NCBI RefSeq assembly: GCF_030816935.1
Contig: NZ_JAUSYO010000001.1
Location: forward strand, 3,968,001-4,032,000
Direction: 5' to 3'
DNA: 64,000 nucleotides
DNA from: Arthrobacter sp. B3I9
Lineage (GTDB): Bacteria > Actinomycetota > Actinomycetes > Actinomycetales > Micrococcaceae
This document shows, one piece after another, positions 27,567 through 36,907 of the stretch (position 1 is the stretch's first letter; every line of letters starts with the position of its first letter). The position numbers and the translations under genes are program-made. The notes below the pieces were generated by a model that searched no databases, had not been told where the DNA came from, and worked only from the letters and a program-made list of their open reading frames with translations.

Positions 27567-28979
27567 ATGAGCAGGATCACCGTCCAGGCAGCCAGCTTGG
27601 CGCAGGACCTTACAGGTTTGGTGCCGGGGGGCAGGGTGCTGACCGACACGGAGTCCCTCCTCCGCTACAGCCATGACGACGCCGAGTGGGCACCCTACGA
27701 GACCCCGCTCGCCGTCGTGCTGGCATCGGCAACGGAAGAAGTCGCGAATGTCGTCCGCTACGCGGCACAACGGGGACTCCATGTCGTACCCAGAGGCGCG
27801 GGAACGGGATTGTCCGGCGGTGCAAACAGCGTGGCCAACTGCATCGTGCTGTCCTTGGAGCTCATGACTGCGATCCTTGAGATCGATACCGACGAGCGTC
27901 TGGCCGTTGCCCAGGCCGGCGTCATCAATGACGTCCTCCGCCAGGCGGTGGGGCGGGTGGGGCTCTGGTACCCGCCGGACCCGGCCAGTTCCGCCATCTC
28001 GACCATCGGCGGCAATGCAGCCACCAATGCCGGCGGGATCTGCTGCGTGAAGTATGGCGTCACCCGGGATTACGTGCTGGGTATGACAGTGGTGCTTGCC
28101 GACGGTGAAATCGTCCACCTTGGGCACCGGACTGCAAAGGGCGTGACCGGCTACGACCTGACCGGGCTGATGGTCGGTTCAGAGGGCACGCTGGGGATCA
28201 TCACGGAGGTCACCGTGAAGCTCCTGCCGTTGTCCGGCCGGGAAGAAAAGGGCATCATCGGGTACTTCCCCTCACTGCGCGCCGCGGGGGATGCCGTGGC
28301 CGCCGTATCCGCAGCAGGCGTGGTGCCTGCCGCCCTGGAACTCATCGACCATACCTGCCTGCGGGCGGTCGACGAGTGGCTGGGCCTTGGCCTGCCCGGG
28401 GACGTTGAAGTTCTCCTCCTTGCCAAGATCGATGAACCCGGAACTACCGGTGCTGATCTCGCCGACCGTCTGGCGGGCATCTTCACCGATTCCGGCGGCA
28501 CCAATATCGAACAGGCCACGGACCCGGAGGAGATAGACCGGCTCTTCCTTGCCCGGCGGATGGCATATCCCGCCCTTGAACGGCTTGGCCCGGTCCTAAC
28601 CGAGGATGTGTGCGTGCCCCGGTCCGCCGTTCCGGAAATGCTCTCCCGCATCCAGTCATCAGCGGTTAAACACAATGTGGTCATCGCGAACATCGCCCAT
28701 GCCGGTGACGGAAACCTCCACCCGCTCATCATCGCACCTGTCGGCGCCCTGGCAGCGGTGGCCCGGGCCAAGACAGCCTTCGACGAGATCGTCGACGACT
28801 GCCGTGAGCTGGGCGGCACCGTGACGGGTGAACACGGAGTCGGCCTGCTCAAACTGCCCGGGGCGGCCGAGGAACTGGAGCAACGAGTCATCAGCCTCCA
28901 CGGCAGCATCAAAAGTGCCCTCGACCCCCTCGGCACCCTTAACCCAGGCAAGGCATTCCCCCAGCAAACCCAGCCATAG
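27567..28979 (+). CDS. FAD-linked 2-hydroxyacid oxidase (GlcD-like)
   Basis: A 470-residue flavoprotein of the GlcD/D-lactate dehydrogenase class. The FAD-binding PCMH domain is clear: PRGAGTGLSGGANSVANCIV, the GGNAATNAGGICCVKYG segment and TGYDLTGLMVGSEGTLGIITE. The C-terminal half has the HAGDGNLHP metal/substrate motif and TGEHGVGLLK. ATG 27567 follows AAAGGAG. It is followed 46 bases later by an MFS transporter, so the pair probably imports and oxidises a hydroxyacid such as glycolate, lactate or a sugar-acid derivative; the exact acid cannot be told. Confidence 0.9.
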   Translation: MSRITVQAASLAQDLTGLVPGGRVLTDTESLLRYSHDDAEWAPYETPLAVVLASATEEVANVVRYAAQRGLHVVPRGAGTGLSGGANSVANCIVLSLELMTAILEIDTDERLAVAQAGVINDVLRQAVGRVGLWYPPDPASSAISTIGGNAATNAGGICCVKYGVTRDYVLGMTVVLADGEIVHLGHRTAKGVTGYDLTGLMVGSEGTLGIITEVTVKLLPLSGREEKGIIGYFPSLRAAGDAVAAVSAAGVVPAALELIDHTCLRAVDEWLGLGLPGDVEVLLLAKIDEPGTTGADLADRLAGIFTDSGGTNIEQATDPEEIDRLFLARRMAYPALERLGPVLTEDVCVPRSAVPEMLSRIQSSAVKHNVVIANIAHAGDGNLHPLIIAPVGALAAVARAKTAFDEIVDDCRELGGTVTGEHGVGLLKLPGAAEELEQRVISLHGSIKSALDPLGTLNPGKAFPQQTQP

Positions 28980-29025
28980 ACGCCGGCTAGCTCTTACGGC
29001 CGAGCTCCTAGCACCGAGGACCACA

Positions 29026-30393
29026 ATGACCTCTTCCACTCAGCTGTCCGCCGCCGATGCAGCCATGCGCAAACTGGTTGTGCGCAAAGTGTCCCGTCGG
29101 CTGCTTCCGTTTCTCGGCCTCCTGTACCTGATCAACTATCTGGACCGAACGAACCTGGCCTTTGCAGCGCCTCACGGCATGAACGAGGCGCTCGGGCTGA
29201 CGGCGACCACGTTCGGGTTGGCCTCAGGCTTGTTCTTCATCGGCTACCTGATCCTCGAGGTGCCCAGCAACCTGGCCCTGCACAAGTTCGGCGCCAGACG
29301 TTGGATGGCCCGGATCATGGTCAGCTGGGGGATCATCGCCACGCTGATGACTTTCGTCCCGAACGCAGAGACCCTGTACGTCCTTCGCTTCCTGCTCGGG
29401 GTGGCGGAGGCCGGGTTCTTCCCGGGCATCATCTTCTACATGACCTTCTGGTTCCCGAAGCAGCAACGGGCCAAAGCCCTCGCCCTGTTCATCCTGGCCG
29501 TTCCCCTGTCCTCGGCCGTCGGAAGTCCGCTGTCCTCGATGCTCATCACGGCAGGCCACCAGGTATTCTTCGGGCTGGACGGCTGGCGGTTCATGTTCCT
29601 GGTTGAAGGTATTCCTGCCATCGTCTTTGGCGTCATCTGCTGGTTTTACCTGACGGACAGGCCGGCGAAGGCCACCTGGCTGAACCCGAACGAACGTGAG
29701 TGGCTCCAGCGTGAGATCGACTCCGAGGCCGAGGACACCGCCAGCCGCCACCACCTGTCCATCAAGGACGCACTGACCAAGGGCCGCGTCTGGGCCCTAG
29801 CGTTCGTCTACTTCGGCATCGTTTACGGCCTCTACGCCATCAGCTTCTTCCTGCCCACGATCGTTGCCGGCTTCAAGAAGGAGTTCAACACCGATTTCAC
29901 GGTGTTGCAGCAGGGATTCATCGTCGCAATTCCCTTCGCCTTCGGGTGCCTGTCCATGTACTTCTGGGCCATGCACGGCGACAAGACCGGCGAGCGGATC
30001 TGGCACGTCGCGGCACCCACAGCAATTGGTGGGATAGCCATTCCCATCGCCCTGTACCTGAACTCTCCCCTGGCCGCCATGGCAGCCATTACGGTGTGCA
30101 CCATGGGCATCTGCGCCGCACTGCCCACATTCTGGCCGCTGCCCAGCCTGTTCCTGACCGGCGCTTCCGCGGCCGCCGGCATTGCTCTCATCAATTCCTT
30201 CGGCAACCTGTCCGGCTTCATCGGGCCGCTGGTGACAGGCAAGCTGGCCGAGGTCACAGGCTCCCAGCAGGCCGGGATGTGGGTCGTGGGCGCGGTCATG
30301 GTCCTGGCGGCCGTCGTCGTGGTGGCCCTGAAGTCCACCCTCGCGCCGGACCTCCGAGGCGCGACCGCAGCCGAAGCGGACAAGGCGGCCTAG
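29026..30393 (+). CDS. MFS transporter, anion:cation symporter (ACS) type
   Basis: A 455-residue membrane transporter with about twelve helices. LPFLGLLYLINYLDRTNLAFA at the start and the FFIGYLILEVPSNLALHKFGARRWMARIM block are the standard marks of the ACS group that carries organic acids such as tartrate, phthalate or hexuronates by proton symport. The central GVAEAGFFPGIIFYMTFWFP is typical. ATG 29026 with GAGGA six bases upstream is chosen over an upstream open frame inside the oxidase gene. Partner of the FAD oxidase. Confidence 0.92.
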   Translation: MTSSTQLSAADAAMRKLVVRKVSRRLLPFLGLLYLINYLDRTNLAFAAPHGMNEALGLTATTFGLASGLFFIGYLILEVPSNLALHKFGARRWMARIMVSWGIIATLMTFVPNAETLYVLRFLLGVAEAGFFPGIIFYMTFWFPKQQRAKALALFILAVPLSSAVGSPLSSMLITAGHQVFFGLDGWRFMFLVEGIPAIVFGVICWFYLTDRPAKATWLNPNEREWLQREIDSEAEDTASRHHLSIKDALTKGRVWALAFVYFGIVYGLYAISFFLPTIVAGFKKEFNTDFTVLQQGFIVAIPFAFGCLSMYFWAMHGDKTGERIWHVAAPTAIGGIAIPIALYLNSPLAAMAAITVCTMGICAALPTFWPLPSLFLTGASAAAGIALINSFGNLSGFIGPLVTGKLAEVTGSQQAGMWVVGAVMVLAAVVVVALKSTLAPDLRGATAAEADKAA

Positions 30394-30423
30394 TAAAACC
30401 CGGCACGGTCACTTTAACGCGAT

Positions 30424-30465
30424 ACGGTCGTTGCACCTCCCGATGAAGGGTGGTGCAACGACCGT
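30424..30465. terminator. Hairpin after the MFS gene
   Basis: ACGGTCGTTGCACC (30424-30437) pairs exactly with 30452-30465 around a 14-base loop. It lies between the transporter and the convergent purA gene. No T-run is present, so termination is likely but not certain. Confidence 0.7.
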
Positions 30466-30564
30466 CAGAACCCAGGCTTTCCCGCGAAGGCGACCCTCCG
30501 CCGTCGTACTCTCCCCGTAAGTGGGTCCGCCGTAGGCGGGGCAGGCGACGTCAGTCAGTCAGGG

Positions 30565-31854
30565 TCAGTCAAGGATCAGGTCGTTGATCACGATCGTCTG
30601 GTCGCGGTCCGGGCCCACACCGATGGCCGAGAACCGCGTTCCAGAAAGCTTTTCCAGGGCCAGCACGTAGTTCTTGGCGTTTTCCGGGAGGTCCTCCAAG
30701 GTGCGGGCCCCGGTGATGTCTTCCGTCCAGCCCTCGAAGTACTCGAAGATCGGCTTGGCGTGGTGGAACTCGGTCTGGGTCATCGGCATTTCGTCGTGCC
30801 GGACACCATCAACGTCGTAGGCCACGCAGACCGGGATCTGCTCGATGCCGGTGAGCACATCGAGTTTGGTGACGAAGTAGTCCGTGAAGCCGTTGACCCG
30901 GGAGGCGTGGCGCGCCAGCACGGCGTCGTACCATCCGCAGCGGCGCGGACGGCCGGTGTTGACGCCGAACTCGCCGCCGGTCTTCTGCAGGTACATGCCC
31001 ATCTCGTCGAACAATTCTGTGGGGAACGGCCCGGCGCCGACGCGGGTGGTGTACGCCTTGATGATGCCGATGGAACGCGAGATCCGGGTGGGGCCGATGC
31101 CCGACCCGACGGAGGCGCCGCCGGCCGTCGGGTTGGAGGACGTCACGAACGGGTACGTGCCGTGGTCGACGTCCAGGAACGTGGCCTGGCCGCCTTCCAT
31201 CAGGACAACTTTGCCCTCGTCAAGGGCGGTGTTCAGGACGAAGGTGCTGTCGATAACCAGCGGGCGGAGGCGCTCTGCGAAGGACAGGAAGTAGTTCACG
31301 ATCTCGTCCACCTCGATGCTGCGGCGGTTGTAGACCTTGACCAGCAGACCGTTCTTCTGGCGGAGCGAGCCCTCGACCTTCTGGCGCAGGATGGAGGCGT
31401 CAAAGACGTCCTGCACCCGGATGCCGAGGCGGGCCACCTTGTCCATGTAGGCCGGGCCGATGCCGCGGCCGGTGGTGCCGATGGCCCGGCTGCCGAGGAA
31501 GCGCTCGGTGACCTTGTCCAGCACCTGGTGGTAGGGGGCCACGAGGTGGGCGTTGGCGGAGACGCGCAGCTTCGACGTGTCCGCGCCGCGGGCTTCCAGT
31601 CCGTCAATTTCCTGGAACAGGGCCTCCAGGTTCACCACGCAGCCGTTGCCGATGATCGGAACCGCGTTCGGGCTCAGGATGCCGGCCGGAAGGAGCTTGA
31701 GCTCATACTTCTCACCGCCCACGACGACGGTGTGGCCCGCGTTGTTGCCGCCGTTGGGCTTGACGACATAGTCAACCCGGCCGCCAAGCAGGTCAGTGGC
31801 TTTACCTTTACCTTCGTCGCCCCACTGGGCTCCGACGATCACGATTGCTGGCAT
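30565..31854 (-). CDS. purA: Adenylosuccinate synthetase
   Basis: A 429-residue enzyme, the usual length, joining IMP and aspartate with GTP on the way to AMP. The start [18 protein letters not shown] contains the catalytic Asp and the phosphate loop; [18 protein letters not shown] and GVRHDEMP follow. ATG 31854 has GGAGGATCCC directly upstream; the longer open frame lacks homology. It stands alone on the minus strand, about 17 kb from purSQL. Confidence 0.97.
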   Translation of the reverse strand: MPAIVIVGAQWGDEGKGKATDLLGGRVDYVVKPNGGNNAGHTVVVGGEKYELKLLPAGILSPNAVPIIGNGCVVNLEALFQEIDGLEARGADTSKLRVSANAHLVAPYHQVLDKVTERFLGSRAIGTTGRGIGPAYMDKVARLGIRVQDVFDASILRQKVEGSLRQKNGLLVKVYNRRSIEVDEIVNYFLSFAERLRPLVIDSTFVLNTALDEGKVVLMEGGQATFLDVDHGTYPFVTSSNPTAGGASVGSGIGPTRISRSIGIIKAYTTRVGAGPFPTELFDEMGMYLQKTGGEFGVNTGRPRRCGWYDAVLARHASRVNGFTDYFVTKLDVLTGIEQIPVCVAYDVDGVRHDEMPMTQTEFHHAKPIFEYFEGWTEDITGARTLEDLPENAKNYVLALEKLSGTRFSAIGVGPDRDQTIVINDLILD

Positions 31855-32142
31855 GGGATCCTCCCCCATTCGTTCGGGCTGACCTTCGGTGATCCACCAG
31901 GGAGCCATGGGATGCTCCGAGGTGCTTCGCCTGGGGTCAGCGCCGTTCATGAGAATGCCCCGAATCTACCGCTGTGCTCTTCCATCAACGCCAGAGTCCG
32001 GGGCTCTTACCACCCAAGTTTAGCGGATAGGGGCCCGTAGCCCGTAGCGGGTGTTGACGCAATATGCGCCAGCCGGGCCTGCAGGCGACATACTGCAACC
32101 CCGACTTGCGGAACATCCGGCAGTGCAATTGAGTGGGAGTTG

Positions 32143-32242
32143 ACCATCCCGAGCGGCCGAGGGACCTGGACCTTTGACGCCGCAGCAACCCTGACCGGCA
32201 CCCGCATGTGACCGGCAAAGGTGCTACCGCCAGGACCGATGG
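32143..32242 (+). promoter_or_regulatory. SAM riboswitch (SAM-I/SAM-IV type) before a MetE-like gene
   Basis: Compact 100-base copy with the same core as at 17941: CCATCCCGAGCGGCCGAGG, GACGCCGCAGCAACC, GGTGCTACCGCCAGGACC and the closing GATGG. The closing strand (32238-32242) abuts the ribosome-binding site GGAAGGA (32241-32247), six bases before ATG 32254. Ligand binding is therefore expected to reduce translation of the methionine gene. Confidence 0.88.
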
Positions 32243-32253
32243 AAGGAACCGCT

Positions 32254-33462
32254 ATGCTCCCGAACACAGACCACATCCGGGTAACCCACGCCGGCTCCCT
32301 GCCCCGCACCCCCGAATTGATCGCCGCCAACAAGGCCAAGGAAGCGGAGGGCATAACGCCCGAATTCCTCGACCTGCTGGAGACCTCCGTTGTGGACGTG
32401 GTGCAGCGCCAGAAGGACCTCGGCATCGACATTGCCAACGACGGCGAATACGGGCACACCATGTCCAGTTCCGTTGACTACGGGGCCTGGTGGAACTACT
32501 CCTTTTCCCGCCTCGGAGGCCTGGTGCCGACGGACGTCGACCGCTGGGCCGACGCAAAAGTGCACCGCTCCAGCCCCGGAAACATCGTCCTGACCTCCTT
32601 CCCGGACCGGCGCGACCGGCAGAAGTTCGACGAGGCGTACAGCGACCCCTCATCCGGAATCCTGGCGCACCGCCGGAGCGTCACCCAGCCGAAGATCGCC
32701 GGGCCCCTGACTTACACCGGACAGGCACTCGTGGCTTCGGACATCGCCAATCTCAAGACCGGGCTGGCCGCGGCAGGGCTTACCGAGGGCTTCGTTGCGT
32801 CCTTGTCCCCCGGGTCCTGCGCCCGCGTCGCCAACGAGTACTACGCAAGCGATGAGGAACTGCTCTACGCCTGCGCCGACGCCATGCGCGAGGAGTACAA
32901 GGCCATCATCGACGCCGGGCTCACGGTACAGCTCGACGACCCCTCACTGGCCGAAAGCTGGGACCAGATCAACCCCGAGCCAAGCCTGCCGGACTACCTC
33001 AAGTTCATTCAGCTCCGCGTCGAGGCCACGAACTGGGCCCTGCGCGATCTGCCGCAGGAGCGGATCCGGCTGCACGTCTGCTGGGGCTCCTGGCACGGGC
33101 CCCACACCACGGACATCCCCTTCGCGGACATCATCGATTCCGTCCTGCAGATCAATGCCGGCGGCTACTCCTTCGAGGCCGCGAACGTCCGGCACGAACA
33201 CGAATGGCGGGTCTGGGAGAACACAAGGCTTCCCGAGGGCAAGGTCATCATCCCCGGCGTCGTCTCGCACGCCACCAACGTCGTGGAACACCCGGACCTC
33301 GTGGCGGACCGGATCGTGCGGTTTGCGCAGCTTGTTGGCCGGGAAAACGTGATTGCGTCCACGGACTGCGGCCTCGGCGGCCGGGTGCATCCGCAGATTG
33401 CTTTCGCCAAGCTGGAAGCACTCGGCGAGGGCGCACGCCGTGCCAGCCGGAGACTCTGGTGA
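32254..33462 (+). CDS. Cobalamin-independent methionine synthase-like protein
   Basis: A 402-residue protein matching the C-terminal catalytic barrel of MetE but without its N-terminal half. RVTHAGSLPRTPELI opens the domain; HVCWGSWHGPH and STDCGLGGR hold the His/Cys zinc ligands, and QLDDPSLAESW is a substrate-side block. Such single-domain enzymes transfer a methyl group to homocysteine from a donor that is often not methyl-tetrahydrofolate-polyglutamate. ATG 32254 follows the riboswitch RBS. Control by a SAM riboswitch supports a methionine role. Confidence 0.9.
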   Translation: MLPNTDHIRVTHAGSLPRTPELIAANKAKEAEGITPEFLDLLETSVVDVVQRQKDLGIDIANDGEYGHTMSSSVDYGAWWNYSFSRLGGLVPTDVDRWADAKVHRSSPGNIVLTSFPDRRDRQKFDEAYSDPSSGILAHRRSVTQPKIAGPLTYTGQALVASDIANLKTGLAAAGLTEGFVASLSPGSCARVANEYYASDEELLYACADAMREEYKAIIDAGLTVQLDDPSLAESWDQINPEPSLPDYLKFIQLRVEATNWALRDLPQERIRLHVCWGSWHGPHTTDIPFADIIDSVLQINAGGYSFEAANVRHEHEWRVWENTRLPEGKVIIPGVVSHATNVVEHPDLVADRIVRFAQLVGRENVIASTDCGLGGRVHPQIAFAKLEALGEGARRASRRLW

Positions 33463-33650
33463 CCGGCTGGAGCCCTCGGGGGTTTCCTGGCCGGTCCAGC
33501 ACGTCGCGGGGCTTGATAGACTGATAAGGATCGACTCGGAATCGGTCCACCTCACCTTTTCAATCCACACCATGTTTTGGCGTGCCCGTACAACGGCGAG
33601 CCGTGCACGGCCTGGCAGCTTGACCAATCCCGCAGGAGACTCAGCAATAT

Positions 33651-34283
33651 ATGACAGCCTTGGCTACTGAAAATTTTCGCGAACAGCTACTGAGCCGCCG
33701 CTACGAACCTAGCGTCGCAGCCGTAAACGAGCTGTGCGACACGCTCCAGTCCGCCAAGCCCGGTACGAATGTCGCGTACGTGGACCCCATCCATGACGTC
33801 GACGAGTGCCGCATCATCAGCCTCTACTCCAACATCGGCACCGCCGACCCGTCCGGCTTCATCACCGCCGGTGAGGACGAAGCGGCCACCCGCATGCTGG
33901 GCATCCAGTGGAAGCTGGGCCTGCGGCCGGAGTTCGTCATGCCCTGGAACGTCCACCCGTGGAACGTGGCAGGCCAGCCCAACGGCAAATTCACCCCCGA
34001 CCAGATCTCGGCCGGCCTGAAGCCGCTGCTGAAGTTCCTGGCCCTCGTGCCGCGCGCGTCCGTGATCGTCGCGCACGGGACCGAGGCCAACCGCCTGGCG
34101 AACATGCTGCTCAAGACCGAAGTGCCCATGATCTGGCGCCGCGGCCTCAAGACCTACAAGGTCCGTTCACTCAGCGGCCGCGCCTTCGCCGGAACCCCTG
34201 CCCGCCAGGAACAGTATCTCGAGGAGATGCACGCGGCCTACGCCGATGCCATGGCCCGCACCGGGTTGACCAAGGCCAGCTGA
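33651..34283 (+). CDS. Uracil-DNA-glycosylase-superfamily-like protein
   Basis: A 210-residue soluble protein. The order of blocks (VAYVDPIHDVDECRIISLY, GEDEAATRM, FVMPWNVHPW and SVIVAHGTEA) resembles the layout of uracil-DNA glycosylase-fold proteins, but the classical catalytic motifs are not clearly present, so glycosylase activity is doubtful. ATG 33651 has GGAG about 13 bases upstream, which is long. It is a single gene between the MetE-like gene and a strong terminator. An alternative is a conserved protein of unknown function. Confidence 0.55.
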   Translation: MTALATENFREQLLSRRYEPSVAAVNELCDTLQSAKPGTNVAYVDPIHDVDECRIISLYSNIGTADPSGFITAGEDEAATRMLGIQWKLGLRPEFVMPWNVHPWNVAGQPNGKFTPDQISAGLKPLLKFLALVPRASVIVAHGTEANRLANMLLKTEVPMIWRRGLKTYKVRSLSGRAFAGTPARQEQYLEEMHAAYADAMARTGLTKAS

Positions 34284-34352
34284 TCCCCACCCGCCCCCTG
34301 ACCTCGCACGCTCGGCCAGGGAACCCGGCGGGCGTGGGCCCAAACCGGCTTA

Positions 34353-34394
34353 ACGACGGCGGGCGCCCACCGAAAGGTGGGCGCCCGCCGTCGT
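34353..34394. terminator. Strong bidirectional hairpin
   Basis: A 19-bp perfect stem (34353-34371 with 34376-34394) capped by the GAAA tetraloop and flanked by TTAA sequences on both sides. It separates the plus-strand UDG-like gene from the convergent DUF3151 gene. Confidence 0.9.
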
Positions 34395-34411
34395 CGTTAA
34401 TGCAGTTGCAG

Positions 34412-34834
34412 CTACCCGGCTTCGATCGCGGCCTTGGCGTTGGGAGCGGAGTCCTTGAGGAACTTCTCGATCCGCTCCGGTTCCTCGGCTTCGCCGATCG
34501 CCGCGGAGGCCCGTCCCAGCGAGTACAGGGCACGCAGGAAACCGCGGTTGGGCTCGTGCTCCCACGGGATCGGCCCGACGCCGCGCCAGCCGTTACGGCG
34601 CAGCGAGTCGAGCCCGCGGTGGTAGCCGACGCGGGAGTAGGCGTAGGAATCGATGGTCCGGCCCTCGTTCCACGCTTCCTCGGCCAGCACGGCCCAGAGC
34701 AGCGAGGAGGTCGGGTGCTTCTCCACCAGGTCCAGCGCTTCCTGGCCCGCATCCAGCGCCGCGTAAACCTCCGTCTCGGCCGGCAGCAGCGTCGGCTCGG
34801 GGTCCATCAGGTTCTTGCGGAACTCGTCGGACAT
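34412..34834 (-). CDS. DUF3151 family protein
   Basis: A 140-residue actinobacterial protein of unknown function. PTLLPAETEVYAALDAGQ, the SSLLWAVLAEEAW block and SYAYSRVGYHRGLDSLRRNGWRG are characteristic of the family. It is soluble and helical, with TPR-like spacing. The start ATG 34834 shares a base with the stop of fba (TAATG), so it is translated after the aldolase; this pairing is common in actinobacteria as I recall it. Confidence 0.9.
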   Translation of the reverse strand: MSDEFRKNLMDPEPTLLPAETEVYAALDAGQEALDLVEKHPTSSLLWAVLAEEAWNEGRTIDSYAYSRVGYHRGLDSLRRNGWRGVGPIPWEHEPNRGFLRALYSLGRASAAIGEAEEPERIEKFLKDSAPNAKAAIEAG

Positions 34835-35856
34835 TACTTGAGGGACTTGCCGGTGGAGCCGAGCTGCTGGGCAGCCTCCACGACGCGGGCCGCGAGGCCG
34901 GCTTCGGCGGATGCACCCCAGACACGGGGATCGTAGAGCTTCTTGTTGCCCACTTCGCCGTCGACCTTCAGCACGCCGTCGTAGTTGCGGAACATGTGGT
35001 CCACCACCGGGCGGGTGTAGGCGTACTGCGTGTCGGTGTCGATGTTCATCTTGATCACGCCGAAGGAGACGGCGTCGGCGATCTCCTTGTCGGAGGAGCC
35101 GGAGCCGCCGTGGAAGACGAGGTCGAACGGGTTGTTCTGGCCGATCTTGGCGCCCACCTGCTCCTGGATGTCCTTGAGGATCTCCGGGCGGAGCTTGACG
35201 CCGCCGGGCTTGTAGACGCCGTGAACGTTGCCGAACGTCAGCGCGGTGATGTAGCGGCCGTTCTCGCCGGCGCCAAGGGCGTCGATGGTGGCCAGGGCGT
35301 CCTCGACCGTGGTGTAGAGCTTCTCGTTGATGGCGTTCTCCACGCCGTCTTCCTCGCCGCCGACGGTGCCGATTTCGACCTCGAGGATGATCTTGGCGGC
35401 GGCGGTGCGCTCGAGGAGTTCACGGCCGATGCGCAGGTTTTCCTGCAGAGTCTCTGCGGAGCCGTCCCACATGTGGGAGTTGAACAGCGGGTTGCGGCCG
35501 GCCTTGACCTCGGCCTCGGAGGCGGCGAGCAGCGGAAGAACGAAGCCGTCCAGCTTGTCCTTCGGGCAGTGGTCGGTGTGCAGCGCGACGTTGACGCCGT
35601 AGTTCTTGGCGACTTCGCGGGCAAACGCGGCGAAGCCCAGCGAACCGGCCACCATGTCCTTGGTGGAAGCGCCGGACCAGTAGGCGGCGCCGCCGGTGGA
35701 CACCTGGACGATGCCGTCGGACTCCGCTTCGGCGAAGCCGCGGAGGGCCGCGTTGAGGGTCTGGGAGGACGTGACGTTCACGGCCGGGAACGCGAAGCCG
35801 TCCGCCTTCGCGCGGTCGATCATCTCGGAGTAAATCTCTGGGGTTGCAATGGGCAT
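34834..35856 (-). CDS. fba: Class II fructose-bisphosphate aldolase
   Basis: A 340-residue zinc aldolase of glycolysis and gluconeogenesis. MPIATPEIYSEMIDRAK starts the barrel; HTDHCPKDKLDGF carries a zinc His and the catalytic Asp, EVEIGTVGGEEDGVE is the next conserved block, and HGGSGSSDKEIADAV binds the phosphate. Length matches type IIA enzymes. ATG 35856 has AGGAGTC upstream. An inverted repeat at 35916-35935 lies before it. It heads the fba-DUF3151 pair. Confidence 0.96.
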   Translation of the reverse strand: MPIATPEIYSEMIDRAKADGFAFPAVNVTSSQTLNAALRGFAEAESDGIVQVSTGGAAYWSGASTKDMVAGSLGFAAFAREVAKNYGVNVALHTDHCPKDKLDGFVLPLLAASEAEVKAGRNPLFNSHMWDGSAETLQENLRIGRELLERTAAAKIILEVEIGTVGGEEDGVENAINEKLYTTVEDALATIDALGAGENGRYITALTFGNVHGVYKPGGVKLRPEILKDIQEQVGAKIGQNNPFDLVFHGGSGSSDKEIADAVSFGVIKMNIDTDTQYAYTRPVVDHMFRNYDGVLKVDGEVGNKKLYDPRVWGASAEAGLAARVVEAAQQLGSTGKSLK

Positions 35857-35915
35857 GCTGACTCCTAAAGTGAATTTCGTCTGCTGGCTGGGTTGACCCT
35901 GAAGTGAACCTCCTC

Positions 35916-35935
35916 GGCTAGGAACCATCCTAGCC
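35916..35935. promoter_or_regulatory. Inverted repeat upstream of fba
   Basis: GGCTAGGA and TCCTAGCC flank ACCA, a perfect 8-4-8 repeat 60-80 bases before the fba start. It could be an operator or a small RNA hairpin in the leader. Confidence 0.35.
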
Positions 35936-36012
35936 ATTCCTGCCCGCGGGCAGTGTTTCTCCTCACTCGGGCCCTGTAACACTGGGGTGCAGACGGCTCC
36001 CCGTTCCTCCAT

Positions 36013-36069
36013 CGAGTTGGCACTTCGCAGCAGTGCCGGCGCGAAACACTGCGGCGAACTGTCAACTCG
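36013..36069. repeat. Palindromic repeat family B, copy 1
   Basis: Arms 36013-36035 and 36047-36069 (23 bases, three mismatches) with an 11-base loop; the arm begins CGAGTTGGCAC and ends GCAGTG. The stop codon of the second DUF559 gene (36062-36064) lies inside the right arm. Confidence 0.85.
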
Positions 36070-36850
36070 TGCTCCAGCCACGGGCCGCCAAGGCATTGCA
36101 GACCTTCGGGACGGCGGCAGGACGCTCACCCAAGAGGTCGAGCCGGGAGATACGTACCTCATGCCAGCCGGACCGCGCCGTCGTATCTGCCCTGCGGATG
36201 TCGCGCAAGTACTGGTCCTCACCGTTGTGGTGGGCCCCTTCGTACTGCAGCGAAACCCGCCATGGTGGGAACGCAGCGTCGGGCCACAGGACAGGCCAGC
36301 CCCTGCCGCCCCAGGGATCCTCGCTCCAAACAACGTGGTTGAGTACCGGTTCCGGCAGGCCGCCCCGGATAAGGACCAGGCGCAGGCGCGTTTCCGGCGG
36401 CGAGTCGGCGCCCACCCTGATGAGCTCGACGGCGGCCCGGGCTTTGCGTATCCCGCGGCTGCCGGGGTGCCGCTCCAGCACGGACCGCAACTCCTCGATG
36501 CTGCACAGGGCCTCGCGAGGGCGCGGGAATTCCGGTCCGTGCTCGTACACCATGGAATCACCAACGATGACAAGCTCATCAGCGCTGAGGACCGAGGCGA
36601 GGTCCAGCCAGGTCCGGGCAGGCGAGGTGAGCCGGACGCCGTCGAGCTCCACCACCTCATGCGGGAGCAATGCGAGCTGGTGTCCTACAACGTTGACCCG
36701 TCGTGGAGTGCTTTGTCCCCGCCGCCGGGCGAGGTGGATGCGCCAGTCGTCCTCGAGCCGGCCGGGCAGCGGAGCGTTCCAGAGCCGCGCGGCCGAGCCG
36801 AGGCTAAGGTGGTCAGGTGAGGCGGAAGCGGTGCCCTGCGCATGGCCCAT
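36062..36850 (-). CDS. DUF559-domain protein, N-terminally truncated
   Basis: About 262 residues, related to the gene at 13829 in order of blocks: TSPARTWLDLASVLSADELV, IRKARAAVELIRVGADSPPETRLRL and a DUF559 end (WPDAAFPPWRVSLQYEGAHH...WHEVRISR). About 65 residues, including the winged helix, are missing; the sequence before the start runs directly into palindrome B2. The first Glu of the relative's IEYEG is Gln here (LQYEG), which may abolish cleavage. The start is uncertain (36850 or 36862). It is probably a decaying copy, though the frame is open throughout. Confidence 0.7.
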   Translation of the reverse strand: MGHAQGTASASPDHLSLGSAARLWNAPLPGRLEDDWRIHLARRRGQSTPRRVNVVGHQLALLPHEVVELDGVRLTSPARTWLDLASVLSADELVIVGDSMVYEHGPEFPRPREALCSIEELRSVLERHPGSRGIRKARAAVELIRVGADSPPETRLRLVLIRGGLPEPVLNHVVWSEDPWGGRGWPVLWPDAAFPPWRVSLQYEGAHHNGEDQYLRDIRRADTTARSGWHEVRISRLDLLGERPAAVPKVCNALAARGWSTS

Positions 36851-36890
36851 TGTGGCCCGCATTTCCAAGGCGCACCGGCGATATCCACAG

Positions 36891-36899
36891 GCCCGGCCC
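36891..36899. other. ATATCCACA motif just inside palindrome B2
   Basis: Shares TATCCACA with 14810-14817, at nearly the same distance from the flanking palindrome and on the same side of the DUF559 gene. Shared placement is the evidence; function unknown. Confidence 0.4.
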
Positions 36900-36907
36900 G
36901 CCCGGCA

